DNA from: Trichodesmium sp. MAG_R04
Lineage (GTDB): Bacteria; Cyanobacteriota; Cyanobacteriia; Cyanobacteriales; Microcoleaceae
Reading direction: 5' to 3'
Length of the DNA: 17,579 nucleotides
Assembly (NCBI GenBank): GCA_023356515.1
Contig: JAKQYG010000025.1
Coordinates: forward strand, 1-17,579
Part shown: one piece after another, positions 1 through 7,782 of the stretch
Layout: every line of letters starts with the position of its first letter
Position numbering within the stretch: the first letter of the stretch is position 1
Notes under the pieces: model-generated
The model's database searches: none
What the model was told of the DNA's origin: nothing
Seen by the model: only the letters and a program-made list of their open reading frames with translations
Position numbers and translations under genes: made by a program

Positions 1-34
1 TTTCATTGATTTTGACTTTTAAGGGACGGGCCAT
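1..34 (-). CDS. Possible 5' end of an IS630-like transposase gene (partial)
   Basis: Read on the minus strand, an ATG at 32-34 opens a frame that runs off the left edge and gives MARPLKVKINE. This resembles the first residues of the helix-turn-helix domain of IS630-type transposases common in cyanobacteria, which often begin with a short basic stretch followed by 'K(V/I)xIxES'. Only 11 residues are visible and there is no clear ribosome binding site, so the call is tentative. If real, an insertion sequence lies directly downstream of the cbiM gene, where further transporter subunits would be expected. It could equally be a chance frame. Confidence 0.3.
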   Translation of the reverse strand, partial: MARPLKVKINE

Positions 35-168
35 AAATACTTTGGCGATCGCTCTACAATTTTCTTCACTATTATATATTATTAACTTATATTAAGCGCA
101 GCTTCATAGAGAATTGGTATAAGAAGGAAAAAATAAAGGAATAAAATTCCTATCTTCTGACTGCTTAA

Positions 169-815
169 TTATTTAACAAGTAAAATTTCTGGCATGACTC
201 GATGCATAAAACTGAGAATCATAGCAGTTACAATTCCTTCTATTCCCATCAAAGGAATATGAGAAATCATTAATCCGTAAATTGCTTTCTGCTCTAATGA
301 AGTATTAAACCCAGATGGAAGATTTGTAATAATTAAACTAAAAAATATCAAACTAGAAAGTCCAATAGCAGTTGCTCCAGCAATAAATCCAAAAATTTTC
401 ATGGATAAATTTTCCTTAATTTTATTCTCTAGAATATGACGCAATTGAAATATTTGATGGGCAAAAATTGCCGGTATACCGATAATTATCGCATTAATTC
501 CTAGAGTAGTTAAACCACCATGCCCAAACATTATTCCTTGTAAAAATAAACCAATTAATATTGCTGGAAAAGCATAATAACCTAACACAGCTCCTAATAA
601 TCCGTTTAAGACTAAATGAACGCTACCTATTGGCATAGGAATATGAATACTAGAAGCAACAAAAAAGGCTGCCGTTAATAAAGAAGCTTTGGGAATACTA
701 GCTTGGGGATTTGGTAGACTATTAATTTTGCGTAGAGAATACCAGGTAATTAGAGAAGTAAGCCCATAGCACTAATAGAAAGTTGAGCTGGCAGAATGCC
801 TTCTGAAATATGCAT
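169..815 (-). pseudogene. cbiM: Cobalt/nickel ECF transporter substrate-binding permease CbiM/NikM, frameshifted
   Basis: CbiM/NikM is the membrane subunit that binds Co(II) or Ni(II) in an energy-coupling-factor (ECF) importer. A start at 813-815 gives MHISEGILPAQLSISAMGL with the family's N-terminal Met-His, whose backbone and His2 coordinate the metal. The frame then meets TAA at 750-752. From about 747 onward a shifted frame continues as ITWYSLRKI and, further on, HIPMPIGSVHLVLNGLLG, a conserved metal-site and membrane region, through several hydrophobic segments to a stop at 169. One base added near 752-763 would restore GLTSLITWYS and a 215-residue protein, the normal family length. The distal frame alone (169-636) would start at an internal Met and lack the metal-binding N-terminus. 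The gene lies 105 bp downstream of the nikL-like gene on the same strand. The break is either a recent null mutation or a sequencing error; the otherwise perfect conservation fits both. Confidence 0.75.
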
Positions 816-920
816 TGTAAAAATTTAAAATTATGCTAACAAACGTCAAATATTGAGAGAAAAATTCTAATTTTAATAGACTTCCTAGAAAAAGTCAGGA
901 ATAACACTCTAACGATATTC

Positions 921-1424
921 TTATGGTTCGTCTTGAGTTTGAAATCGCCAGAAAAATAAAGCAGTTCCTACAAATCCCCACATAACACAACCTATTATTA
1001 ATCCTCTTTGCAATAGATTATAATCCCTAAATGTACTTGCTAAATAATAGTCACTGTTGCTGATATTTTTCCTAGGATTATTTTCCGACTTATCTACTTG
1101 AAAAGAAATACTAACTAACTTACCATGACCAGCTTGACTCACTTTTATTTCCCAATATCCAGGCTGAGAATAATCAGGGGCAAAAATAAAATTTCCCTCA
1201 TTATCAGTTATACCTTTTAACCAAGGTTTATTAGGAGTATTAGGAGTATTAGGAGCATAAACTGTGACTGGAGCATTAGCTAAAGGAGTACCAGTATCAT
1301 AAATAGCATTAATCTTAATTGCTTGAATAATTTGATGTTTAATTTTCACTCCATGAGGGTTCGCTTTTCCCTGTAAACTCAGTAAAGATAAAAATATTAA
1401 AGGTACAACTAATTGCCATTTCAT
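921..1424 (-). CDS. NikL-like accessory protein of a Ni/Co ECF transporter
   Basis: The 167-residue protein has an N-terminal signal peptide (about residues 1-21), then NPHGVKIKHQ, which resembles the His-Gly start of mature NikL-type proteins. A small extracytoplasmic beta-rich domain follows (about 30-115; 'DNEGNFIFAP', 'GYWEIKVSQAGHGK'), like the DUF4198/carboxypeptidase-regulatory fold. A single C-terminal membrane helix (about 140-160) ends the protein. Such proteins are encoded next to CbiM/NikM in nickel or cobalt importers and are thought to help deliver the metal on the outer face of the membrane. The start is supported by GAGG 7 nt upstream. A 9-bp unit repeated three times (about 1230-1256) encodes a Pro-Asn-Thr run near residues 58-66. 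The frameshifted cbiM gene follows downstream. Whether nickel or cobalt is carried cannot be told from the sequence. Confidence 0.7.
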   Translation of the reverse strand: MKWQLVVPLIFLSLLSLQGKANPHGVKIKHQIIQAIKINAIYDTGTPLANAPVTVYAPNTPNTPNKPWLKGITDNEGNFIFAPDYSQPGYWEIKVSQAGHGKLVSISFQVDKSENNPRKNISNSDYYLASTFRDYNLLQRGLIIGCVMWGFVGTALFFWRFQTQDEP

Positions 1425-1754
1425 GTCTTACCTCTGTTATGTGTCATGTCATAAATTTTTCTATTCTCTATTGTTAAATGATTTTTTATGTCATGGGATT
1501 TATTTTATAGAAAATCTTGAATTGCTCAAGTTCATTTATACTATAGATTTTCTATTTTTGATTTTTGGTTTATAAAACTCCATATGTAGCAGTTCTATCT
1601 GATGCCAAATCTGCTTTAGTGAGAGAGTATTCTTTAAAGTTACAGTATTTACTAAATACTGATTAGGCGACGGGACAAGCCTACTTTTATACCCGGATTT
1701 AGTATCAGAAGGTAGAATAAATAGGAGTTGGAACTATTTTTTAAGAAGCTATAT
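1425..1754. other. Non-coding stretch upstream of nikL with a coding-like remnant
   Basis: No gene is supported here. The stretch holds the nikL leader, with the 7-mer ATGTCAT at 1446 and again at 1488; no known metal-regulator site was recognised. From about 1562 a plus-strand frame reads KTPYVAVLSDAKSALV and onward for 34 open codons. It then continues with scattered stops into repeat copy A1. It may be a decayed gene of unrecognised family or chance. Confidence 0.4.
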
Positions 1755-1922
1755 AACAAGACAGTGGGAAGTTATTCCAAGAACTATTAGCTAGCCAAGG
1801 TTTACAGCGATCTTAATGTGAGAAACTCTAAAGATTGAACTATAGGTGCTGTAAGGCACTTTCTGTAACACTTTCAGTCTTTAAAGCAAATAATTTTTTC
1901 GGAGAACTTTGTACTCTCCAGT
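1755..1922 (+). repeat. Repeat family A, copy 1 (MITE-like, 168 bp)
   Basis: This is one of three related copies (others at 6729-6906 and 7783-7949). The ends are imperfect terminal inverted repeats: the left end contains GACAGTGGGAAGTTAT and the right end GAACTTTGTACTCTCCAGT. The interior shares long stretches with the other copies, for example 'GAACTATAGGTGCTGTAAGG' and 'CTTTCAGTCTTTAAAGC'. It encodes no transposase. It is best read as a non-autonomous TIR element, here in a gene-free region between nikL and the ferritin-like gene. Confidence 0.75.
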
Positions 1923-2672
1923 ATATAAGTAAATCAAAATAATTTGGCCTACCTATTCAACCTAAGCCACTTTGACTACTCATATCTATATATCTATAAA
2001 ACTAACTTTTGAGTAAAATCAACAATCTCCAGGTGGCGTGATATTATATCATGGGATTTAAATATAAATATTTACTAAATTGTTGATTCCCATTGACCAC
2101 TATAATTCTCTTCTTGCTTTCGACGTTTGACTATTTTACACTGCTCTTTGTATTATGTGCGTGCGGGGTAATCCTCAATGGGCAAGATTATTGGAGTTTA
2201 TTTATAGTTACTCAATTGTTAAAACCTATTTATTTTAGCATTTCTATATTTTTCTTCGTATTAACAAAAAAATTCTCTTAACTAACTAAATATAGTGACT
2301 CATTTTCATTAATAATTCAAAAAAATTACTTCTTTAAGGAAGTGGTAATTACTTAGTAATCAACAGTGTTATTTTTTAAAGTTATAATGGTATTTTAATC
2401 CCTTGTAAACTATCTGCAAGTTTTGTATGTAGGATTTTTCAACGCTGATATGTATTTGGATTTTGTGATTTTTTCTTACTAATATAATTGGCATTTTGTA
2501 GAAGTTTATAAAAAAGTACTTTTGCCGTGATTATTTACATGAAAAATTAATATTTAATATCTTGAAATCAAGGTTAAATATAGGAAAATTTAAATTAATT
2601 TTGAACAACTATAGATGTTTGTAAATTAAGCAGTTATAATTAACCAGGTAAACGTAAACTTCAAACCCTTAA
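1923..2672. other. Gene-free AT-rich stretch upstream of the ferritin-like gene
   Basis: No convincing gene, RNA or terminator was seen. A 12-mer, TCATGGGATTTA at 2049-2060, repeats a string at 1491-1502. A 62-codon hydrophobic frame at 2093-2281 needs a TTG start and has no ribosome binding site, so it is not called. TATAAT at 2635-2640, 33 nt before the downstream start codon, is a possible -10, but no well-spaced -35 was found. Confidence 0.5.
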
Positions 2673-3107
2673 ATGCAAGAACTTGACAAAGAAAAGTCTG
2701 TAGAGTTATTAAACTCCATTATGGAATTTGAACTCGCAGGTGTAGTACGCTATACTCATTATTCCTTAATGGTGACAGGACCTAATCGCATACCAATTGT
2801 ACAATTTTTTCAAACTCAAGCTAATGAATCTTTACTTCATGCTCAACAAGCGGGAGAAATATTAACAGGTTTGGAAGGTCATCCTACATTAAAAGTTGCT
2901 CCGATTGAAGAAACAAATCAACATTCAGTAGCAAATCTTTTAAAGGAAAGTCTTAATCATGAAGCTAAAGCTTTAGAACTATATAAAAACTTATTAGAAA
3001 CTGTAGAAAATGCAAGTATATATTTAGAAGAATATGCTCGTACAATGATTGGTCAAGAAGAGTTACATAACATGGAAATAAAAAAAATGTTGCGTGATTA
3101 TAGTTGA
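2673..3107 (+). CDS. Bacterioferritin-like (ferritin superfamily) protein
   Basis: This 144-residue four-helix-bundle protein belongs to the bacterioferritin-like branch of the ferritin superfamily, which stores iron or detoxifies Fe(II) with oxygen or peroxide. Visible ligand candidates are Glu18/Glu20 in MEFELAG, the helix B segment ANESLLHAQQAGE (Glu52, His56), the helix C segment NHEAKALELY, and the helix D segment GQEELHNMEI (Glu129xxHis132). The Met that binds haem in classical bacterioferritin (E. coli Met52, two before the ligand His) is Leu54 here, so a haem-free shell is more likely. The length fits the family (about 145-160). No good Shine-Dalgarno precedes the ATG. The gene stands alone; repeat B1 begins 10 bp after its stop. 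No bfd-type ferredoxin gene is visible nearby. Confidence 0.85.
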   Translation: MQELDKEKSVELLNSIMEFELAGVVRYTHYSLMVTGPNRIPIVQFFQTQANESLLHAQQAGEILTGLEGHPTLKVAPIEETNQHSVANLLKESLNHEAKALELYKNLLETVENASIYLEEYARTMIGQEELHNMEIKKMLRDYS

Positions 3108-3116
3108 TTAATTTTA

Positions 3117-3234
3117 TATGGCAGTCCTAAAGTGGTTGTGATAATTTTTCTAATAGTTAATTTGAGCTGAAAACCTTGAAAACCCTAACTACTAACTACC
3201 AGAAAAATATTACAAATCAAATAGGATTGCTATA
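3117..3234 (+). repeat. Repeat family B, copy 1 (about 118 bp)
   Basis: A near-identical copy lies at 9287-9410. The ends form a short inverted repeat, TATGGCAGTCCTA on the left against TAGCAATCCTA read from the right. Long identical blocks such as 'AGCTGAAAACCTTGAAAA' and 'CCAGAAAAATATTACAAAT' run through both copies. An inverted fragment of the right end recurs at about 3688-3712 (AGGAATCCTATTTTATTTGTA). It encodes no protein and is probably a small non-autonomous element. Confidence 0.75.
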
Positions 3235-3282
3235 TTAAGGAATGAGAATAAAATTAAGATGGGAAAGTATTAATCTATACTC

Positions 3283-3471
3283 TTGAAAATATCAATTAGG
3301 ATGGCTACCTTTGAGAGTGAAAATGTAGTCAGCTTTTTAGCGACGAATCTGTCAAACAATCTTGTTTTTAGTTGCCATAGTATCTAATAAGTCAGTAATG
3401 TCTAATAGTTCTATTAAGGCAGGGATAGCTATAGTTTCTTTGGAATAGTCTTCTACCTTGATTTTTCTTAA
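3283..3471 (-). pseudogene. Fragment of an ISAs1-family transposase (decayed)
   Basis: On the minus strand one frame reads LRKIKVEDYSKETIAIPAL, then IELLDITDLLDTMATKNKIV, a stop, QIRR, a stop, and KADYIFTLKGSHPN. This matches the order of conserved blocks in the ISAs1 transposase DDE domain, where family members read roughly 'KSNEITAIPELLxLLD ... TIDAMGTQ ... QIxxxxxDYxxxLKGNQ'. The catalytic Asp of the TIDAM motif corresponds to the Asp of LLDTMAT, so the core is recognisable. Two in-frame stops and loss of both ends show that it is dead. About 60 of the usual roughly 370 residues remain. It lies between repeat B1 and argC. Confidence 0.7.
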
Positions 3472-3493
3472 GGCCAGATCCTAGTATTAGGGC

Positions 3494-3589
3494 CAAGGTG
3501 TTACTAGATTTACAGGAGGCTATCCCTGATTTCTGTTATCGGAACCTTGTAGTGTTTTACCTGTGGATGGTGATGATTTATCTTTAAAT
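3494..3589 (+). pseudogene. Possible N-terminal fragment of an ISAs1-family transposase
   Basis: On the plus strand a short frame reads KVLLDLQEAIPDFCYRN and then LVVFYLWMVMIYL before a stop. The 'LLxxLxxIPDxR' pattern followed by a hydrophobic run resembles the N-terminal associated domain of ISAs1-type transposases. It points away from the DDE-domain fragment on the other strand. The two would therefore be inverted remnants, either of two elements or of one rearranged copy. The match is short, so this is a weak call. Confidence 0.3.
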
Positions 3590-3806
3590 TAAACCTATTT
3601 TTCTAGCTCACATTCCACACATTAAAAATGTAACATAAAAATTATTATAGCTTGCTACTCAATCGTTTACTTCTATATGATCACTATAGGAATCCTATTT
3701 TATTTGTATCAAATATTTAATTCTCATTCCTAAGTAGCACCAAAATTAAAATTTGGTACTAAAATGCAGCAGAAGTAAAAAAAATTGCGACTAGGAGTTT
3801 AATGTG

Positions 3807-4865
3807 ATGAAAAAATCAGCACCTGTGCCAATAGGAATTGTAGGTGCCTCTGGTTATGGTGGGGTGCAACTTATCAAATTGCTTCATGATCATCCAAAAG
3901 TAGAAATTGTTTATTTGGGGGGGGATAGCAGTGCGGGAAAACCTTTTTATTCAATTTACCCTCACTTAGAACATTTTGTAGATTTAAAGGTAGAGTCAAT
4001 AGAGTTGGAAAAAATTGCCAATAGATGTGAAATAGTTTTTCTATCTCTACCTAATGGTTTAGCTTGGAAAATGACACCCAACCTATTAGAAAAAGGATGT
4101 AAAGTATTAGACCTCTCAGCTGATTATCGGTTTAGTAATCTTGAGACCTATCAATCTTGGTATGGTGGGGAACGTACAGATAAAAAAATAGCAGCTACTG
4201 CTGTATATGGTTTACCAGAATTGTATCGCGATAACATAGCCAATGCTCAACTTATTGGTTGTCCTGGTTGTTATGTCACTGCTAGTCTTTTAGCACTTTC
4301 GCCACTATTTAAACAGGGTTTGATAATACCAGAAACTGCAATTATTGATGCTAAGTCAGGCACATCAGGAGGTGGACGGAAGGCAAAAATTAATATGTTA
4401 TTAGCTGAAGCAGATAACTCTGTTGGCCCTTATGGAGTAGCGAGTCATCGGCATACCCCAGAAATTGAACAAATTTGTAGTGACCTGGCAGGAAATGAAG
4501 TTAAAGTACAATTTACTCCTCATCTAATGCCAATGGTACGGGGGATATTAGCTACAGTATATGGTACTCTTCGAGACCCTGGATTAGTTCGAGAAGACCT
4601 ACTCACTATTTACAATGCTTTTTATCGTAATTCTCCTTGGGTAAAGGTATTGCCCAGTGGTACTTACCCTCAAACCAAGTGGGCAAGTGGTACTAATCTC
4701 TGTTATCTTGGTATTGAGGTGGATCACCGCACCAATAGAGTAATTATTATGTCAGCCATTGATAATTTGATCAAAGGTCAAGCTGGCCAGGGTATTCAGT
4801 GTATGAATTTGATGATGGGTTGGGCGGAAACTTTGGGTTTGCCTCAATTGAGCTTTTACCCCTGA
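3807..4865 (+). CDS. argC: N-acetyl-gamma-glutamyl-phosphate reductase
   Basis: ArgC catalyses the NADPH-dependent reduction of N-acetylglutamyl phosphate to N-acetylglutamate semialdehyde, the third step of arginine and ornithine synthesis in the cytoplasm. The 352-residue product has the nucleotide-binding motif GASGYGG (about residues 13-19). The catalytic cysteine is in GCPGCYVTAS (Cys155), and the catalytic-site SHRHTPEI has the conserved His at about 216. Length and motifs are those of a complete long-type ArgC. AGGAG at 3793-3797 sits 9 nt before the ATG chosen here. A GTG immediately upstream (3804) is in frame, 6 nt from the same site, and would add one Met. The gene stands alone: transposase debris lies upstream and tandem repeats downstream. 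No other arg gene is in the window. Confidence 0.95.
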   Translation: MKKSAPVPIGIVGASGYGGVQLIKLLHDHPKVEIVYLGGDSSAGKPFYSIYPHLEHFVDLKVESIELEKIANRCEIVFLSLPNGLAWKMTPNLLEKGCKVLDLSADYRFSNLETYQSWYGGERTDKKIAATAVYGLPELYRDNIANAQLIGCPGCYVTASLLALSPLFKQGLIIPETAIIDAKSGTSGGGRKAKINMLLAEADNSVGPYGVASHRHTPEIEQICSDLAGNEVKVQFTPHLMPMVRGILATVYGTLRDPGLVREDLLTIYNAFYRNSPWVKVLPSGTYPQTKWASGTNLCYLGIEVDHRTNRVIIMSAIDNLIKGQAGQGIQCMNLMMGWAETLGLPQLSFYP

Positions 4866-5007
4866 TAGGTGGGTATTTTTGTTTTTTTCTATCTTTCTCC
4901 TAATCTCCGTTTAGCAATTATCTGTCTAGCAATTGGTTAGTTTTTTCTTATATCGTAGCATTTACTAAGTTTAACCTGTATTTTGAAAAAACATAAGCTA
5001 GTTAACT

Positions 5008-5292
5008 AGGGTCTGCTGAAAAAGTCTTTTCAGGGAGAGATTAGGGAGTAGCGAATAGGGAATAGAAAATCAGGAGTCAAGAGAAATGGTAATTACAGAG
5101 GAGGTGGTAATAATAATTACCCCTTGGCTTTTCTGTGGTAGTCGGTAGCCTTTATAGCGCTACGTGCTAAGGTTAGGATATTTTTAGATTCCTTAACAAT
5201 ATTTTTTAGGACATGAAAGAAGTTAAAAAGTGTCCTAACGTATTTTTTACTGCTATATATGCAAATGCTTTGATAATTAACCAGCAAGCCCT
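5008..5292 (+). repeat. Repeat family C, copy 1 (285 bp, TIR element)
   Basis: The left end AGGGTCTGCTGAAAAAGTC and the right end CAGCAAGCCCT form an inverted terminal pair. A second copy follows after only ATTT. The two share both ends and blocks such as the one around 'GGAGTAG..AATAGGGA' and the terminal 'TAATTAACCAGCAAGCCC'. The central part of copy 1 carries about 40 bp that copy 2 lacks. No transposase is present. The termini match those of family D, so C and D probably depend on the same transposase. Confidence 0.75.
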
Positions 5293-5296
5293 ATTT

Positions 5297-5540
5297 AGGG
5301 TTTGCTGAAAAAATCTTTTCAGGGACGGAGTAGGGAGTAGTAAATAGGGAGTTAGGAGTCAGGAAAAATGGTGATTACAAAGGATGTAGTAGCAAGAATT
5401 GTCCCTTGACTTTTCTTTCTAGGTCAGCCCGAAATCCTAACCTTTTAATCTAATACCACCAAAAAGATGGTACTTTTAGCACACAAAATAATACTAAAGC
5501 CTTTATATGCCAATGCTTTACTAATTAATCAGCAAGCCCT
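5297..5540 (+). repeat. Repeat family C, copy 2 (244 bp, TIR element)
   Basis: The element starts AGGGTTTGCTGAAAAAATC and ends CAGCAAGCCCT. ATTT lies directly on both sides (5293-5296 and 5541-5544), which fits a 4-bp target-site duplication or the shared junction of a tandem pair. It lies 57 bp beyond the 3' end of the M23 peptidase gene, which is read from the other strand. Confidence 0.75.
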
Positions 5541-5597
5541 ATTTAGTCTAAACTCTAGGTCTAAAAAGAACAGCCAAAATACTGCTTTCTGCTCTCT

Positions 5598-6653
5598 TCA
5601 ATTTAATTGAACCTCTTCTCTAAGACTTACTAATACCTTGTTATTTCTAGTTAAATGATACTCGCCTCTCCATTTACCTTTAGGAAGAGACTGATAATTA
5701 TTACGTTTACCTACATATCCCATCCATGTCTTATTAGCAGATTCAATTTCTTTTCTATTGTCTATAACCTGCTCGCCATTAGGAGCAAATAATTGATAAT
5801 GTTCTTTATCCCCGGCCAATACGCCATAAATTTGTACCCAAAATATTAATGCAGTACTATTTTCTGGCAAAACTGTTTCGTAAAATTTGCCAGACCATAA
5901 ATCATCCATAGTTGGTGCAATAGTAGCAAACCCACTCCTAATAACCCCAGTTGGTTTATAATTCAAGGGTTGTTGCCAAATTGAATTACGGGCAGTATTA
6001 CAACCACTCTTAGCATTAGCTCCAACAAATGGATCTACAATTTCTCCCTGATATCGAACGCTCAAATGTAGATGAGGAAAGGAAGCCAAACCAGATGTTC
6101 CTACCATTCCTAGTTGAGTACCTGCTTTGACAACTGTCCCTGGTTTCACAACAATACTACCATTGCGAAGATGACAATATTGAGTTTCCCAACCATTGCC
6201 ATGATCTATAACCATTCCATTACCACATTCAATGTTCTTTACTGCATCCCGATCTGCTTGATTTTTGACTCGGCGATCAGGTATTCCGTCTCTCATTCGT
6301 AGAACTTTTCCAGGTGCTACAGCTTCCACCGCCACACCCTTTATCATAATTTTTTCATCAGATATAGCAAAATCTGTTCCTTTATGACCATCGTAAGTTT
6401 GTCTACCACAACCAAAATCTACTGCTTTCGGACTGGGGTCGCGATCGCTATACAATAAAATAAAGCAGTCTTGGTCTAGTTTACATTTAATAGGCAGAAC
6501 AAATTTTGGATTATTTGGTACTTCAGCAATAGAATTGTCAATGACAAAATTCTGAAATAGCAGAGTATGAGTATTAGCATTAGTGAATAGGTAGGTTACT
6601 AATACTGTTACTAATGCGGTAACAAAAACATGAAAATAATTTTTAAGTTTCAT
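5598..6653 (-). CDS. M23 (LytM-type) metallopeptidase, secreted or membrane-anchored
   Basis: M23 peptidases are zinc endopeptidases that usually cut peptidoglycan cross-links, or in degenerate forms activate amidases. From the start chosen here (351 residues) an N-terminal hydrophobic segment (about 7-24) is a signal peptide or anchor. The peptidase domain (about 75-215) has the first zinc motif GHKGTDF (His90, Asp94), the catalytic-region His in QYCHL (His161), and the HLH motif in SFPHLHLSV (His194, His196). The full zinc set suggests an active enzyme. A C-terminal extension of about 110 residues has no family I recognise. GGAGAGG lies about 8-9 nt before the ATG at 6651-6653. The frame stays open 30 codons further upstream to 6743, but that extension runs into the terminal repeat of element A2 and would precede the signal peptide, so it is rejected. 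Confidence 0.85.
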   Translation of the reverse strand: MKLKNYFHVFVTALVTVLVTYLFTNANTHTLLFQNFVIDNSIAEVPNNPKFVLPIKCKLDQDCFILLYSDRDPSPKAVDFGCGRQTYDGHKGTDFAISDEKIMIKGVAVEAVAPGKVLRMRDGIPDRRVKNQADRDAVKNIECGNGMVIDHGNGWETQYCHLRNGSIVVKPGTVVKAGTQLGMVGTSGLASFPHLHLSVRYQGEIVDPFVGANAKSGCNTARNSIWQQPLNYKPTGVIRSGFATIAPTMDDLWSGKFYETVLPENSTALIFWVQIYGVLAGDKEHYQLFAPNGEQVIDNRKEIESANKTWMGYVGKRNNYQSLPKGKWRGEYHLTRNNKVLVSLREEVQLN

Positions 6654-6728
6654 ATTAGACCTCTCCAAAAATACCGATTTTGCCGATTTTGATTTAGGAA
6701 TAGCTGGGTAAGGTTTTGAGAACTTTTG

Positions 6729-6906
6729 AACTGGAGAGTGCAAAGTTCTGCTAAAAATTTCCTAAAAATTATTGGCTTTAAAGACTGAAAGTATTACAGG
6801 GGCTACCTTAAAACACCTATAGTTCAATTTTTAGAGTTTTTCACATTAAGATAGCTGTAAGCCTTAGCTAGCAATAGTTCTTGGGAGAACTTTGCACTGT
6901 CTAGTT
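6729..6906 (-). repeat. Repeat family A, copy 2 (178 bp, inverted orientation)
   Basis: This is the best-preserved set of ends in the family: 21-bp terminal inverted repeats at 6729-6749 and 6886-6906 agree at 19 positions (core GTGCAAAGTTCT / AGAACTTTGCAC). Read on the minus strand, the interior matches copies 1 and 3. TTTTGA occurs at both borders and may be a target duplication, though it overlaps the repeat ends. The element lies between the 3' end of riboflavin synthase and the 5' end of the peptidase gene, both on the minus strand. Confidence 0.8.
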
Positions 6907-7022
6907 TTGAAGCTAAAGGCTTGAAATACTAAAGTTTACTTTATATAATTAATTTTGATGGTTATATTTACACTTTTCAATTCAATATTCCTATTTTTTC
7001 CTAATTCCCTACTACCTTAAAT

Positions 7023-7748
7023 TTAGATAAAACCATTTTCTGCCAAAAATTCTGGTGTAATATCTTTTAAGCTATTAACGGTAGAATTTGCTGTTAAAGT
7101 AGGTGGTAAAACTGAAGAATTATTAGACCCATGACCCATAAATTTAGCTACATATTTCCCCAAAATATCTGCCTCAATATTTACTAAACTACCTGGTTTT
7201 AAATGACTCAAGTTTGTTTCATTAAAACTATGAGGAATAACTGCTACCTGAAACCAGTTGCCATCTCGATCACAATCAGCTACAGTTAAACTGATACCAT
7301 TAACTGCTATACTCCCTTTCGGTATGATATAGGGCGCAATCTTATCTCCCCACCTTTCATCTGTTTTGTGTGGAGCTATAAATTTCATTTCCCAAGCATT
7401 AATAGTTTTAACACAGGTTTTCAAGCATCCAACCCCATCTATATGACCCGTAACAAAATGGCCTCCTAGTTTACTACCTGCTCGTAATGAAGTTTCAAGA
7501 TTAACATACCTATCCGACAGTTGGCCTAGTGTACTACGTTGTAAGGTCTCAGGTGATATGATCGCTAAAAATCCTTGAGCTAAAATATTTATTATTGTTA
7601 GACAAACACCGTCTACAGCTACACTATCACCAATGGCCAAATCTTCTAAAATAATTTGCCTATTGTTAGATGATGGGAGAGAAACTAAAATTTGGTTTTC
7701 TTCTAAAAGCTTAATTTTTCCTAAAGTCTGGACTAATCCTGTAAACAC
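7023..7748 (-). CDS. ribE: Riboflavin synthase, alpha chain
   Basis: The enzyme dismutates two molecules of 6,7-dimethyl-8-ribityllumazine to riboflavin plus 5-amino-6-ribitylamino-uracil, the last step of riboflavin synthesis. The protein shows the family's internal duplication. The first lumazine-binding barrel starts MFTGLVQ and includes AVDGVCLT (about 44-51). The second includes GGHFVTGHIDG (about 94-104), GSIAVNGISLT and VIPHSFNETNL. A tail of about 35 residues, after GKYVAKFMGHG, ends in DITPEFLAENGFI. The start is GTG (7746-7748), with an AGAGG-type site 7-9 nt upstream. MFTGL is the invariant family N-terminus, so the start is secure. No FMN riboswitch was seen upstream; instead, repeat A3 ends about 34 bp before the start codon. 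Confidence 0.95.
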   Translation of the reverse strand: MFTGLVQTLGKIKLLEENQILVSLPSSNNRQIILEDLAIGDSVAVDGVCLTIINILAQGFLAIISPETLQRSTLGQLSDRYVNLETSLRAGSKLGGHFVTGHIDGVGCLKTCVKTINAWEMKFIAPHKTDERWGDKIAPYIIPKGSIAVNGISLTVADCDRDGNWFQVAVIPHSFNETNLSHLKPGSLVNIEADILGKYVAKFMGHGSNNSSVLPPTLTANSTVNSLKDITPEFLAENGFI

Positions 7749-7782
7749 TGTTTTTCCTCTGAATTAATTAATTAAAGTCTAG

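Noticed and set aside
1425..2060. Cobalamin riboswitch or NikR site upstream of the Ni/Co genes
   Set aside because: No B12-box-like or GTATGA-type dyad was found; the repeated ATGTCAT alone is too weak.
2093..2281. 62-codon hydrophobic plus-strand frame
   Set aside because: It needs a TTG start, has no ribosome binding site and no recognised relative; its hydrophobicity follows from T-rich sequence.
6114..6302. 62-codon plus-strand frame within the peptidase gene
   Set aside because: It is antisense to the conserved zinc-peptidase domain and has no protein family character.
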